NCBI GenBank assembly: GCA_039030555.1
Contig: JBCCDY010000003.1
Location: 124,001 to 188,000 of the forward strand
Direction: 5' to 3'
Length of the DNA: 64,000 bases
DNA from: JBCCDY01 sp039030555
Lineage (GTDB): Bacteria > Bacteroidota > Bacteroidia > Cytophagales > Cyclobacteriaceae
Numbering within the stretch: position 1 is the stretch's first letter; the number at the start of each line of letters is the position of its first letter. The notes beneath the pieces are model-generated. The model saw only the letters and a list, made by a program, of their open reading frames with translations. It was not told the DNA's origin and made no database searches. The translations under genes and the position numbers were made by a program. Positions 33,497 through 42,456 of this stretch are shown piece by piece.

Positions 33497-34936
33497 CTAC
33501 GAAGCTTTTCGGCTTAAGAAAAGTCCTAAAAAAGTAATTACCCCGTTGATGATGAGTAATTCGAAGCCAAACTCGTATCCATTGAGTAATTGCTTATCGT
33601 AGTCGCTGAGAAGTTTTGTTAAAATCACCGATAAAACACAGATCATAGGAATCCACTTATCGGTTGCTTTGAATTTCGTTAAGATGCCATAACCGAAAAG
33701 CCCTAAAAGAGGTCCATAAGTGTAACCTGCCACTGTAAATAGAGAGGCAATAACGCTATCGTCATTAATAGCCTCGAATACGATTACACATAGGAAAAGT
33801 AATAGAGAAAATCCGATGTGGACTTTTCTTTTAATGGACTGAGTCTTTTCTTCTGAATATTTATTTACATCCAAAAAGTCAACGCAGAACGAGGTAGTTA
33901 GAGCTGTTAAAGCAGAATCTGCACTGCTGTATGCAGCAGCGATGATGCCCAGAAGAAATAAAATAGCCCCTATGGTACCAAAATGGTTTAAGGCAAGTAA
34001 AGGAAATAAGTTGTCAGCTTTGGAAGGTATTTCAATCGAAAATTGATCAGCATACAAATAGAGTAAAGCACCTAAAAACAAAAATGCAAGGTTTACCACC
34101 AGAAGTATGATACTAAACCAAAACACATTTTTCTGACCATCAGAAAGCGTTCTGCAAGATAAATTTTTTTGCATCATGTCCTGATCCAAACCAGTCATTA
34201 CCACAGCAATGAAAGCCCCGCTTAGAAACTGTTTGATAAAGAATTGGTCACTTTTATACTCCCAAAAAAATGTTTTGGATAAGTCACTTTCAGAAACCAT
34301 TTCAACTAGTCCCAGAAAGTTGGTTCCAAGCTGGTTTCCAATAATGATTATGGATAATCCCAGGGCAAGCAGCATAAACAAGGTCTGGAGCGTATCGGTG
34401 AACACAATGGTTTTGATACCTCCTTTATTGGTATAGATCCAAATGAGTAATATGGTGATCAGTACCGTCAGGAAAAAAGGAAATCCGAAGGAATCGAAAA
34501 TAGCAAGCTGAAGAACAGTAGCCACAAGAAACAAACGGAAAGAAGCTCCTATAGTCCTGGAAATCAGAAAGAAAGCTGCACCAGTTTTGTGAGCTTTTAA
34601 GCCAAATCTTTCTTGAAGATAGGAATATATAGAAATGGTTTTTAATCGATAATATACTGGCATAAGCACCAATGCTATTACAGCATAGCCAACCATATAG
34701 CCTAGCACAATCTGGAAATAGGAAAAACTACTGCTTCCCACCCAGCCAGGAACGCTAATGAAAGTTACCCCCGATAATGAGGTTCCAATCATACCAAAGG
34801 CTACCAGATACCAGGGTGATTCTCGGTTACCAGAAAAGAAGGTGGCAGAATCTGCTCCTCTTGAAGTAAGTTTAGATACCCCGAAAATCAATAAAAAATA
34901 ACCGGAGATAATTCCGATGATCAGGTAAGGACTCAT
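33497..34936 (-). CDS. Sodium:solute symporter (SSS family)
   Basis: 479 residues, about 13 TM helices. SSS signatures: an N-terminal FGVSKLTSRGADSATFFSGNR loop, GTSLSGVTFISVPGW (helix 1-2 sodium region), TDTLQTLFMLLALG, a TGLDQDMMQKNLSCR loop, and AAAYSSADSALTALTTSFCVDF (sodium-binding helix 8). Uptake of an unknown solute driven by Na+, consistent with a marine organism. Monocistronic, divergent from clpS. Confidence 0.9.
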   Translation of the reverse strand: MSPYLIIGIISGYFLLIFGVSKLTSRGADSATFFSGNRESPWYLVAFGMIGTSLSGVTFISVPGWVGSSSFSYFQIVLGYMVGYAVIALVLMPVYYRLKTISIYSYLQERFGLKAHKTGAAFFLISRTIGASFRLFLVATVLQLAIFDSFGFPFFLTVLITILLIWIYTNKGGIKTIVFTDTLQTLFMLLALGLSIIIIGNQLGTNFLGLVEMVSESDLSKTFFWEYKSDQFFIKQFLSGAFIAVVMTGLDQDMMQKNLSCRTLSDGQKNVFWFSIILLVVNLAFLFLGALLYLYADQFSIEIPSKADNLFPLLALNHFGTIGAILFLLGIIAAAYSSADSALTALTTSFCVDFLDVNKYSEEKTQSIKRKVHIGFSLLLFLCVIVFEAINDDSVIASLFTVAGYTYGPLLGLFGYGILTKFKATDKWIPMICVLSVILTKLLSDYDKQLLNGYEFGFELLIINGVITFLGLFLSRKAS

Positions 34937-35032
34937 CTAATAACGATTCAAAAACACCTTTTTAGTGTTGGCTAAAAAGCCAAGTATACACATAGATATT
35001 AGTATGGAGAAATAAAACAACGATTCTATGCT

Positions 35033-35040
35033 TATATTTG
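35033..35040 (+). promoter_or_regulatory. -7 element, possible clpS-recR promoter
   Basis: TATATTTG exact match, 153 bases before clpS. The leader would contain a 6-bp hairpin TGCGAA/TTCGCA at about 35093-35110. No clear -33 TTG. Confidence 0.35.
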
Positions 35041-35193
35041 CATATACGTTAATTGTGTTTCGCGCCTTATATACTCAGCCTGAATTGGATAGTGCGAATT
35101 TTCGTTCGCAGAAGTTAAGGTTTACGGAGTATAATTGAACGTTATTCTAAATATATAATTAAGCTTATTCTAATTCGAGCGAAAGAAGGAGTG

Positions 35194-35484
35194 ATGAATA
35201 CGATATTTTTTAAAGGGTCTATTGAAGTACAGGAACTTGAAGAAGTTTTAATAGAAGAAACGGAAGAGAAAGACCTGATCGTCCTAAATGATGATTACAA
35301 TACTTTTGATCACGTGATAAATACGTTGATCAAAGTATGTAAACATTCTAAAACCCAGGCGGAACAATGCACTTACATCATTCATTATAAAGGAAAGTGT
35401 GCGGTAAAAAAAGGTACTTTAGATCAATTGAAGCCCATGAAAGATGGTATTCTTGAGGCCGGAATCGATGCCTTAATCGCTTAA
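35194..35484 (+). CDS. clpS: ClpS adaptor protein
   Basis: 96 residues from ATG 35194 (a GTG one codon earlier overlaps the AAGGAG sequence). ClpS delivers N-degron substrates to ClpAP. The family core is visible: IVLNDDYNTFDHVINTLIKV, then AEQCTYIIHYKGKCAVKKG with the conserved H-x-x-G turn. The N-terminal extension is variable. Two bases before recR, which is a common neighbour in Bacteroidota only by proximity. Confidence 0.88.
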   Translation: MNTIFFKGSIEVQELEEVLIEETEEKDLIVLNDDYNTFDHVINTLIKVCKHSKTQAEQCTYIIHYKGKCAVKKGTLDQLKPMKDGILEAGIDALIA

Positions 35485-35486
35485 GC

Positions 35487-36101
35487 ATGCAATTTCCATC
35501 AAAGCTGGTCGAAGAAGCTGTTGACCAAATATCAAGACTTCCAGGAATCGGCAAAAAAACAGCTTTAAGGTTAGTCCTACACTTCTTAAAGCAGGATAAG
35601 GAGTACGCATCATCTATATCGCAAGCCATAACAAAACTTCGGAACGAAATACAATATTGCAAACAGTGCTTTGATATTTCGGATGGGGAGATATGTAGAA
35701 TATGCTCAGGTATAAAGCGAGATCATTCGATGATATGTGTCGTTGAGGATAGTCCGGATGTTATAGCCATTGAAAACACCAATCAATATCAAGGACTTTA
35801 TCATGTATTGGGTGGAGTTATATCCCCTATCGATGGGATTGGCCCTTCTGAATTGAAACTCAATGAATTATTTCAAAGAGTAGAACATAATCAACCAGAG
35901 GTTGAGGAAGTTATTTTGGCGCTAAGTCCAACGATGGAAGGAGATACGACTTCTTTCTACATCACCAAAAAGCTTAAGCCTTTGGGAATTCGTGTAACGA
36001 CTATTGCACGCGGAATTCCTATTGGGGGCGAATTGGAATATGCTGATGAGATTACGCTCGGACGAAGTATTATGACCCGTTCCGATCTTTCCGAAGACTG
36101 A
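35487..36101 (+). CDS. recR: Recombination protein RecR
   Basis: 204 residues. Helix-hairpin-helix DNA-binding start (LPGIGKKTALRLV), zinc finger of four Cys (CKQCFDI ... CRICSG) at about 57-72, Toprim domain with ICVVEDSPDVIAIE and LSPTMEGDTTSFY, and C-terminal Walker-like ARGIPIGGELEYADEITL. Acts with RecO/RecF to load RecA at gaps. Second gene after clpS. Confidence 0.96.
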   Translation: MQFPSKLVEEAVDQISRLPGIGKKTALRLVLHFLKQDKEYASSISQAITKLRNEIQYCKQCFDISDGEICRICSGIKRDHSMICVVEDSPDVIAIENTNQYQGLYHVLGGVISPIDGIGPSELKLNELFQRVEHNQPEVEEVILALSPTMEGDTTSFYITKKLKPLGIRVTTIARGIPIGGELEYADEITLGRSIMTRSDLSED

Positions 36102-36109
36102 TCGTTTAT

Positions 36110-36706
36110 CTACATTTTCACCAGTTCTACATCCAGATCCAACTCTACTTCTTCTCCAACAATTAAACTACCACCATCGAGGGTATCATCCCATTTCAGG
36201 CCAAAGTCAAATCGATTAATACTTCCTTTTATAGAGAACCCTGCAAGCGTTTTATCATAAGCATTGATCTTTCCACCGAATTCGGCAGTGAGTTCGACCT
36301 CTTTTGTCACATCTCTTATAGTCAAATCGCCCTTTATGGAATATGTATTTCTGTCTTTTTTTTCAAATGAAGTACTCACGAACTTGATTTCAGGGTACTT
36401 TTCGGCATGGAAAAAGTCTTCATCTTTCAAATGCTTATCCCTGGTCATGTTTTCGGTATCAACACTATTAACCATTATGGTAGCATTTACAGAAGACCCA
36501 CTAAAATCATCGTTTTCACCACTAACCAATTGACCTTCAAATTCAGTAAATCCGCCAGTAACGGTAGATACAACTAGATGTGTGACATTAAACTTTACCG
36601 AAGAATGGTCATTATCGATTTTCCATTTAACCTTATTCTGAGCGTGAGAAAAAGTCAAACTGAAAAGAAATAATAAAGTCAGGGAGAAGCTTACTATGTT
36701 TTTCAT
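36110..36706 (-). CDS. YceI-family periplasmic lipocalin-like protein
   Basis: 198 residues; signal peptide 1-22 ending SHAQ. YceI fold (eight-stranded barrel that binds isoprenoid or amide lipids): WKIDNDHSSVKFNVTHLVVSTVTGGFTEFEG, DKHLKDEDFFHAEKYPEIKFVS, RDVTKEVELTAEFGG and FDFGLKWDD are conserved blocks. Convergent with recR. Confidence 0.9.
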   Translation of the reverse strand: MKNIVSFSLTLLFLFSLTFSHAQNKVKWKIDNDHSSVKFNVTHLVVSTVTGGFTEFEGQLVSGENDDFSGSSVNATIMVNSVDTENMTRDKHLKDEDFFHAEKYPEIKFVSTSFEKKDRNTYSIKGDLTIRDVTKEVELTAEFGGKINAYDKTLAGFSIKGSINRFDFGLKWDDTLDGGSLIVGEEVELDLDVELVKM

Positions 36707-36873
36707 TTTTGGAGAAGTTGTTTATCTAGAATTTACGTGAAATTCTTTCAATTTGAAAATCTGAGATTATCCCCAAGCCTTCAAAAGCAATTTTTATATG
36801 GATAAAAACGCTCAAGATGAGCGGTCTAATGAATCGTTTTTCTAATTTCGCTGCGTAATACAATACTATATCT

Positions 36874-38070
36874 ATGGACTTAATTTCTAAAAGACTTACA
36901 TCACTAAAAGAATCAGCAACTTTAGCCATGGCTTCAAAAGCAAGGGAGCTAAAAGCAACAGGCGCTGACGTTATAAGTTTGAGTTTAGGGGAGCCGGATT
37001 TTAAGACTCCTAAACACATTCAGGATGGAGCTAAGGAAGCCATAGATACGGAAAAGTACTTCGCTTACCCACCGGTTCCCGGATATCTGGATTTACGGGA
37101 AGCTATCGCGAAGAAGCTTAAGGAGGAGAATAACATTGATTGCACTTTTGAAAACATCGTCGTTTCAAACGGAGCGAAGCAAAGCATCGCTAATGTAATG
37201 TACAGCTTGCTTGATCCGGGAGACGAGGTTGTTGTCTTTTCTCCTTACTGGGTGAGTTATTCGGCAATCATTCAATTGGCTGGAGGAACTCCCGTATACA
37301 TTAAAGGAGATTTGGAAAACGATTATAAAGCTACCGCAGAACAGCTTGAAAAAGCGATTACAAGTAAAACCAAAGCTTTGATCTACTCTTCTCCATGTAA
37401 CCCGACCGGTGCGGTATTTACGGATGAAGAGCTACATGCCATTGCGGATGTCATTCGTAGACATGAGGGAATTATTGCAGTAGCCGATGAGATCTATGAA
37501 AAAATTAATTACACGGATTCAACCTTAAGTTTAGGCTCATTAGAAGGCATGAAAGATCGGGTTGTGACAGTAAACGGGTTTGCAAAAGGTTTCGCTATGA
37601 CAGGGTGGAGGGTTGGTTATGCGTGTGCTGCTTTACCAATAGCCAAAGCCTGTATTAAAATGCAAGGTCAAATTACATCTGCAAATAGTTCTATTTCACA
37701 GCGTGCTGCATATACTGCTATTACAAGCGATTTGGGTGCAACTATAGAGATGACTAATCAATACCAAAAAAGAAGAGATGTTGTATTCGAACTTTTAAAT
37801 AGTATTGAAGGCTTCAAAACGTTTCTTCCAAAAGGAGCTTTTTATTTCTTTCCAGATGTAAGTCACTACTTCGGGAAATCTAATGGCGAAAAAACGATCA
37901 ATGATGCTAATGATTTCGCAATGCTTTTATTAGAGAAAGCACATGTATCCGTAGTATCAGGAGAAGCATTTGGTGAGCCAAATGCAGTTAGAATTTCTTA
38001 TGCTGCTTCCATGGAAGATCTTGAAGAAGCGATTTCAAGAATCAAAAAAGTGCTTTCAGATTTTAGTTGA
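36874..38070 (+). CDS. Class I aminotransferase, aspartate aminotransferase type
   Basis: 398 residues. ISLSLGEPDFKTPKHI, substrate-binding YPPVPGYLDLREAIA, SSPCNPTGAVF, ADEIYEKINY and NGFAKGFAMTGWRVGY (PLP Lys in GFAKGF; the usual form is GFSKAF, here Ala/Gly at the flanks) and the C-terminal Arg in AVRISYAAS. Typical subgroup I-beta aspartate (or prephenate) aminotransferase. Monocistronic. Confidence 0.92.
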   Translation: MDLISKRLTSLKESATLAMASKARELKATGADVISLSLGEPDFKTPKHIQDGAKEAIDTEKYFAYPPVPGYLDLREAIAKKLKEENNIDCTFENIVVSNGAKQSIANVMYSLLDPGDEVVVFSPYWVSYSAIIQLAGGTPVYIKGDLENDYKATAEQLEKAITSKTKALIYSSPCNPTGAVFTDEELHAIADVIRRHEGIIAVADEIYEKINYTDSTLSLGSLEGMKDRVVTVNGFAKGFAMTGWRVGYACAALPIAKACIKMQGQITSANSSISQRAAYTAITSDLGATIEMTNQYQKRRDVVFELLNSIEGFKTFLPKGAFYFFPDVSHYFGKSNGEKTINDANDFAMLLLEKAHVSVVSGEAFGEPNAVRISYAASMEDLEEAISRIKKVLSDFS

Positions 38071-38154
38071 TATAGAACATCAGATATTGGTTTTATGCTT
38101 TCCAACTTAAAAGCACTTTGGCATATAATCGATGTCTTCTGTTGAAGAGATATT

Positions 38155-38451
38155 TTATAAATCTATGCTGATTGTTACTTTACCTCCAAGACCCTTTTCA
38201 ACAATTTCGTAAAGGGTTTTAAGTGTCAAATTGCTACCATCGTTCTCAACTCTGGAGATGTAGGTTCGCTTTTTGTCGACAAGTTCACCTAGTTGTTTTT
38301 GAGTCAAGTGTTTTTGCTCGCGCGCCTGGCGGAGTAATAACCCAATTTTCAGTCCCTCAACTTCACGTTCAAGTTGATCTCTTCGGAGAGTTCCTTTCTT
38401 TCCGTAGAGCTCATCTTTTATGGTTTTCCATGATTTAGTTTCCATATTCAT
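38155..38451 (-). CDS. HigA-type antitoxin (XRE helix-turn-helix)
   Basis: 98 residues. N-terminal part (METKSWKTIKDELYGKKGT) typical of HigA partners of HigB, then a Cro/CI-type HTH at about 40-95: LRQAREQKHLTQKQLGELVDKKRTYISRVE. Binds its own operator and neutralises HigB. The gene is intact while the adjacent toxin gene has two stop codons; the start overlaps the toxin 3' end. The 16-bp palindrome at 38801-38816 upstream of the toxin is the likely operator. Confidence 0.85.
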   Translation of the reverse strand: MNMETKSWKTIKDELYGKKGTLRRDQLEREVEGLKIGLLLRQAREQKHLTQKQLGELVDKKRTYISRVENDGSNLTLKTLYEIVEKGLGGKVTISIDL

Positions 38452-38791
38452 TCGCTTTCTCTCGATAATATTCTTTCATTAAACGTTGAGCCCTTTCAAT
38501 TTCCTTTCTGGGTGTTTTCTGAGTTTTCTTTTAAAAGCCATTCAGAAGAATCACAAGTTGATTGCCATCAAAAAATCAGAACACTCTCCAAATGTTTGAT
38601 CCCAGTTGAATTCTTGCTTCATAAAGTCCGGTAGTTCCGGTTAAATGCTTCAAGTAGTTGCTGGGAATACGTTCAAGAGTTTCAATAGCTTCAATAATTT
38701 TGAAAACCTTGTCTTGGACTTTAACCGTTTGCCCTTTCAAAAAGTCTTCAAAATAATGTTTGTAAGCAATGACCTCTCGGATCCTGTTCAT
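38435..38791 (-). pseudogene. HigB/RelE-family toxin with two in-frame stop codons
   Basis: The reading frame from ATG 38791 matches the HigB toxin over its full length (118 codons) with no shift, but TGA at 38576-38578 interrupts WRVF-x-FFDGNQLVILL (where the family has Cys), and TAA at 38531-38533 interrupts NGF-x-KKTQKTP (where it has Gln). Residues after the second stop, RKEIERAQRLMKEYYREK, are again typical. The conserved C-terminal catalytic segment is lost, so the toxin is presumably dead. The true stop at 38435 overlaps higA, as in intact loci. Confidence 0.85.
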
Positions 38792-38795
38792 ACGA

Positions 38796-38816
38796 TAAAT
38801 GTAACTTAAAAGTTAC
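38796..38816 (-). promoter_or_regulatory. Operator palindrome and -7 of the HigBA locus
   Basis: GTAACTT-AA-AAGTTAC (38801-38816), 7+7 perfect. On the minus strand TACATTTA (38796-38803) overlaps it as a -7 element, so HigA binding would shut the promoter. Confidence 0.6.
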
Positions 38817-38959
38817 TTTTCATCAAGTTCATTCCAATGATATCTAGGGAAGATGTTAAGCTATAAGTGTGGTAAGATAGTTATTAGATCACTCCGCACT
38901 TTTTTATTCGAACTTTAGACGAGTTGAAATGGTCTTATCTCAGTTTAACCTCAGCTTTC

Positions 38960-39991
38960 TCAATAACCCTTAAAGTTTTTCACAGCCTCCACAAAATACT
39001 TTACATGATCAGGATTTGTATCAGGATATACACCATGGCCCAGATTGGCTATATGTCTGTTTTTTCCGAATGCCCTTAACATTTCTTCGGTCTTCTTCTT
39101 AATAAGGTCTTTATCTCCATAAAGTACGCATGGATCCAAGTTTCCTTGTAGAGTCTTTGTATCACCAACTAGTTTTCTACTGTATTTTATATCCATATTC
39201 CAGTCCAGCCCAATGGTATTGCAATTGAGCTCGCTCATTTTGTCCAGAGCGAAATAAGCACCTTTAGCAAAAACAGTTATAGGGACTCCTTCAATCGCAT
39301 CACAAATTTTCTTGATGTAGCGAAGGGAAAATTCTTCGTAATGATCAGGTGGAAGTATACCCGCCCACGAATCGAAAACCTGTATAAGGTCGCACCCTGC
39401 CTCTACCTGAGCTTTCAGATAATTGATGGTGCTCAAAGTGATTTTATCGAGTAATTTTTCGGCAACCTCTGGATTTTTATAGAGAAATCTTCTGGCTTTC
39501 GAGAAAGTTTTACTTCCACCACCTTCTACCATATAGGAAAATATGGTCCAGGGAGCACCAGCAAACCCAATTAAAGGCACCCTTCCATTCAGTTCTCGTT
39601 TTGTGATTTTGATAGCTTCAAGAACATAAGAGAGATCTTCTTCAGCATCAGCGATCTTAAGGTCCTCTATTTGACTTTCGCTTTCAATAGTTTTAGGAAA
39701 TGAAGGACCTTTTTTTTCAATCATTTCATAAGTAAGTCCCATAGCCTCAGGGATTACCAGAATATCCGAAAAAATAATAGCTGCATCTACGTCCAGTATA
39801 TCCACTGGCTGAATAGTAACTTCCGCAGCCAGCTCTGGCGTTTCAACCAGTTCTTTAAACCCGGAAAGGCTGTTTCTTATAGCTCTATATTCAGGTAAGA
39901 TTCTACCGGCCTGTCGCATTAGCCAAACCGGTGTTCTTTCCACGTCTTGACCCAGTGCAGCCTTCAGAAGAATATCATTCTTTAATGTCAT
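38960..39991 (-). CDS. hemE: Uroporphyrinogen decarboxylase
   Basis: 343 residues. Converts uroporphyrinogen III to coproporphyrinogen III in heme synthesis. N-terminal PVWLMRQAGRILPEYR (conserved Arg residues) and AAIIFSDILVIPEAMG (catalytic Asp), GFAGAPWTIFSYMVEGGGSK, and the C-terminal NLGHGVYPDTNPDHV with its conserved His. Other heme genes are not adjacent. Confidence 0.97.
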   Translation of the reverse strand: MTLKNDILLKAALGQDVERTPVWLMRQAGRILPEYRAIRNSLSGFKELVETPELAAEVTIQPVDILDVDAAIIFSDILVIPEAMGLTYEMIEKKGPSFPKTIESESQIEDLKIADAEEDLSYVLEAIKITKRELNGRVPLIGFAGAPWTIFSYMVEGGGSKTFSKARRFLYKNPEVAEKLLDKITLSTINYLKAQVEAGCDLIQVFDSWAGILPPDHYEEFSLRYIKKICDAIEGVPITVFAKGAYFALDKMSELNCNTIGLDWNMDIKYSRKLVGDTKTLQGNLDPCVLYGDKDLIKKKTEEMLRAFGKNRHIANLGHGVYPDTNPDHVKYFVEAVKNFKGY

Positions 39992-40131
39992 TCGGCAAAT
40001 ATAGCTTTTAGGAGAAATTCTGAAATGAATACTCGACTATCTCGTGGATAGATTTAGTATAAATGCCCGAAATTTTAATTTTCTTAACTTGAATTACGAT
40101 ATAGAGATGAATCACAATACTCGATTGAATT

Positions 40132-41037
40132 ATGGGATTTTTATTCGACAGTTTTAAGGGCTGGGTCACTTATTGCGAAGAAAAAAAGATCAGTCTTTAT
40201 CAGCCCGTAATTGATTACGAGAAAGAACAGAGATCAGCAATAGAGGAAGAGATATGGAACGGTCTTTCTGAAGCTTATCAGGTTATGAAAGACGCAGTGC
40301 ACTCCGGTTTAACCGAAGACATGTCTTCAAGATCCGGAATGATAAATAATGGAGCAAAGAAGGTCTATAATAATGAACTCGTAGTCCTTTCAAAAGAATT
40401 CCAACAACTTATTTCAAGGGCACTTGCTGCTAAAGAGGTGAATTCCTGTATGGGAAGAGTAGTTGCGGCTCCAACAGCCGGAGCTTCGGGTATTCTTCCA
40501 GGAACTATGGTCACACTTCAGGAAATCCATAAACTATCTGATGAAAAAATCCTGGAGGGTTTATTAGTAGGTGCTGGTATTGCTTTAATCACGGAGAAAA
40601 AGGCTTCTTTGGCCGGATCTGTTGGAGGTTGTCAGGCCGAAACGGGCAGCGCCGCAGCTATGGCTTCCGGTGCTATAGTGTATTGTCTTGGTGGAAATAA
40701 TCAACAAGTTATGAATGCAGTTGCTATCACAATACAGTGTATGCTTGGACTTGTTTGTGATCCTGTAGCCGGATTAGTCGAGGTTCCATGCGTAGTACGA
40801 AATGCGAGCGCAGCTGCTATAGCTAATTCAGCTGCTCAGATTGCTATTTCTGATGTAGATGCAGTTATTCCGGTCGACGAATGTGTTGAAGCAATGGGTG
40901 AAATAGGCCAAAGTATGGAAAGTCGGTACAAAGAAACGGCCATGGGAGGGCTAGCAGCTACATTAACCGGAAACAGCATAGCTAAAAAGGTATTGATCAG
41001 CGATATAGAAATCCTGCCAGATGAAGAAAATCAGTGA
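40132..41037 (+). CDS. sdaAA: L-serine ammonia-lyase, iron-sulfur type, alpha subunit
   Basis: 301 residues, the SDH_alpha domain only. Deaminates L-serine to pyruvate with a 4Fe-4S cluster. MGRVVAAPTAGASGILPG, LAGSVGGCQAETGSAAAMA and LGLVCDPVAGLVEVPC hold the cluster cysteines. In one-chain enzymes a beta domain precedes; here it must be encoded elsewhere, since no beta-subunit gene is in the window. Confidence 0.93.
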   Translation: MGFLFDSFKGWVTYCEEKKISLYQPVIDYEKEQRSAIEEEIWNGLSEAYQVMKDAVHSGLTEDMSSRSGMINNGAKKVYNNELVVLSKEFQQLISRALAAKEVNSCMGRVVAAPTAGASGILPGTMVTLQEIHKLSDEKILEGLLVGAGIALITEKKASLAGSVGGCQAETGSAAAMASGAIVYCLGGNNQQVMNAVAITIQCMLGLVCDPVAGLVEVPCVVRNASAAAIANSAAQIAISDVDAVIPVDECVEAMGEIGQSMESRYKETAMGGLAATLTGNSIAKKVLISDIEILPDEENQ

Positions 41038-41043
41038 TAATCT

Positions 41044-41490
41044 TCAAATAGAGGTGATCTGATCTGAAAAGTACTTAAAGAAAATAGTCTGAACAAAGGA
41101 CCAGAAAATTGCACTTATAAGCATGTTTATGAGGACTTGATGCCTTTTAGCCCCAAAAGCTATAACGATTAGAGTCCCCCCCGCAGGCATAAGAAGGAGC
41201 GGAGTTAAGAAAGAAACACCATATACTCCGTATTTTCTCCATATTTTCACAAACCTTCTCGTTTTCTTGGTAAACAGCCTCCTATTGGGATTGAATTTAT
41301 TAACGACCCAAAAACGAAATCCTGCACCTGCATATGTAAGAACAACAACTGTGGTCATCATTCCTGCTGTAGTAACTAAAACGATTTCAAAAACAGAAAG
41401 ACCTGCCGCCAGACCAAGAGTAGGGCCGAAAACAAATTTCAGGGTTGACAAAAGATAAGGAGCCAGATATTTGGCTAACCCTAATTCCAT
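41044..41490 (-). CDS. Small integral membrane protein, possibly small multidrug-export (PF06695-like)
   Basis: 148 residues with four hydrophobic segments and a basic cytoplasmic loop (NKFNPNRRLFTKKTRRFVKIWRK, about 63-85). GPTLGLAAGLS and SFLTPLLLMPAGGTLI are reminiscent of the small multidrug export / SNARE-associated-like membrane families, but I cannot fix the family. Thirteen bases downstream of the Ca/Na antiporter gene in the same direction, so probably co-transcribed. Confidence 0.65.
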   Translation of the reverse strand: MELGLAKYLAPYLLSTLKFVFGPTLGLAAGLSVFEIVLVTTAGMMTTVVVLTYAGAGFRFWVVNKFNPNRRLFTKKTRRFVKIWRKYGVYGVSFLTPLLLMPAGGTLIVIAFGAKRHQVLINMLISAIFWSFVQTIFFKYFSDQITSI

Positions 41491-41502
41491 AATACAGCTT
41501 GT

Positions 41503-42447
41503 TTAAACAATTACCGAATAAGTATATATCCCGTAAACTAATAGGAGTATAATACCCTCCCAGCGTTCAATATGTTTCCCGGTAAACATAAAAGGTAAAA
41601 TTATGAAGGTAATACCCAGCATCCATGGCATATCCAGGCGGACAATAAGCGGATTCACTTGTATTTCTTTTATGATGCTGGTGATGCCCAGAATAGAAAG
41701 CACATTGAAAATATTTGACCCCAATAAGTTCCCAAGGGCAAGGTCTGTTTCTTTTTTTATAGATGCGATGACTGCTGTTGTTAGCTCAGGGAGGCTGGTT
41801 CCTAACGCAAGCACCGTGATTCCGATTATACGTTCGCTTACTCCTAATAATGCAGCAAGATGTTGGGCACCCCCTACAAACCAGTCTGCTCCAAAATATA
41901 GACCTGCGCAACCGACGGCCATAAACGTCACATCTTTCAACTGGCTTGAAGAGGGAGCAGAAGGTATATCATCATCTATAGCAACTACGAACTCTGTTTG
42001 GCTTTTAGATTTAACGATTAAATATACAACATAAGTAACCAGGACGAGAACAAAGGAAATTCCAAAAACATAATTGATAGATCCTGACTGAGCTATGAAG
42101 AATAAAGCCAGGGAACTTCCCATGGTCATTGGCCAATCCAGTTTGAGGCTGGTTTTACCTACATAAATTGGAGAAATTAATGCTGTAACTCCTAGTACGA
42201 GCCCAAGATTGCATATATTCGAACCAACGATATTTCCCATGGTCATGTCAGGGCTTCCGCTCAAAGCGGCACTAATACTGATTAGTAATTCAGGAGCTGA
42301 TGTTCCGAAGGCAACGATGGTGAGCCCAACCACCATAGGAGATATATTGAACCTAAGAGCAAAGCTGGATGCCCCTTTAACCAAAAAATCCCCTCCAAGT
42401 ATTAGGATAAAAAGACCGACTAAGAGAAGGAGTATGTTTTGGTACAT
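41503..42447 (-). CDS. Calcium/sodium antiporter (CaCA family, YrbG type)
   Basis: 314 residues, ten TM helices in two inverted halves. The two alpha repeats are plain: VGLTIVAFGTSAPELLISI and IGITVLALGTSLPELTTAV, each with the ion-binding Glu. GNIVGSNICNLGLVLG and GNLLGSNIFNVLSILG are the following paired motifs. Exchanges Na+ (or K+) for Ca2+. Ten bases downstream of upp. Confidence 0.93.
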   Translation of the reverse strand: MYQNILLLLVGLFILILGGDFLVKGASSFALRFNISPMVVGLTIVAFGTSAPELLISISAALSGSPDMTMGNIVGSNICNLGLVLGVTALISPIYVGKTSLKLDWPMTMGSSLALFFIAQSGSINYVFGISFVLVLVTYVVYLIVKSKSQTEFVVAIDDDIPSAPSSSQLKDVTFMAVGCAGLYFGADWFVGGAQHLAALLGVSERIIGITVLALGTSLPELTTAVIASIKKETDLALGNLLGSNIFNVLSILGITSIIKEIQVNPLIVRLDMPWMLGITFIILPFMFTGKHIERWEGIILLLVYGIYTYSVIV

Positions 42448-42456
42448 CTATTAAAA

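Noticed and set aside
35093..35110. TGCGAA/TTCGCA hairpin in the clpS leader as a riboswitch or thermosensor
   Set aside because: Only six base pairs and far from the start codon; nothing else supports it.
41044..41490. Assignment to DedA/SNARE-like family
   Set aside because: The conserved DedA motifs could not be found; left as possible small multidrug-export-like.
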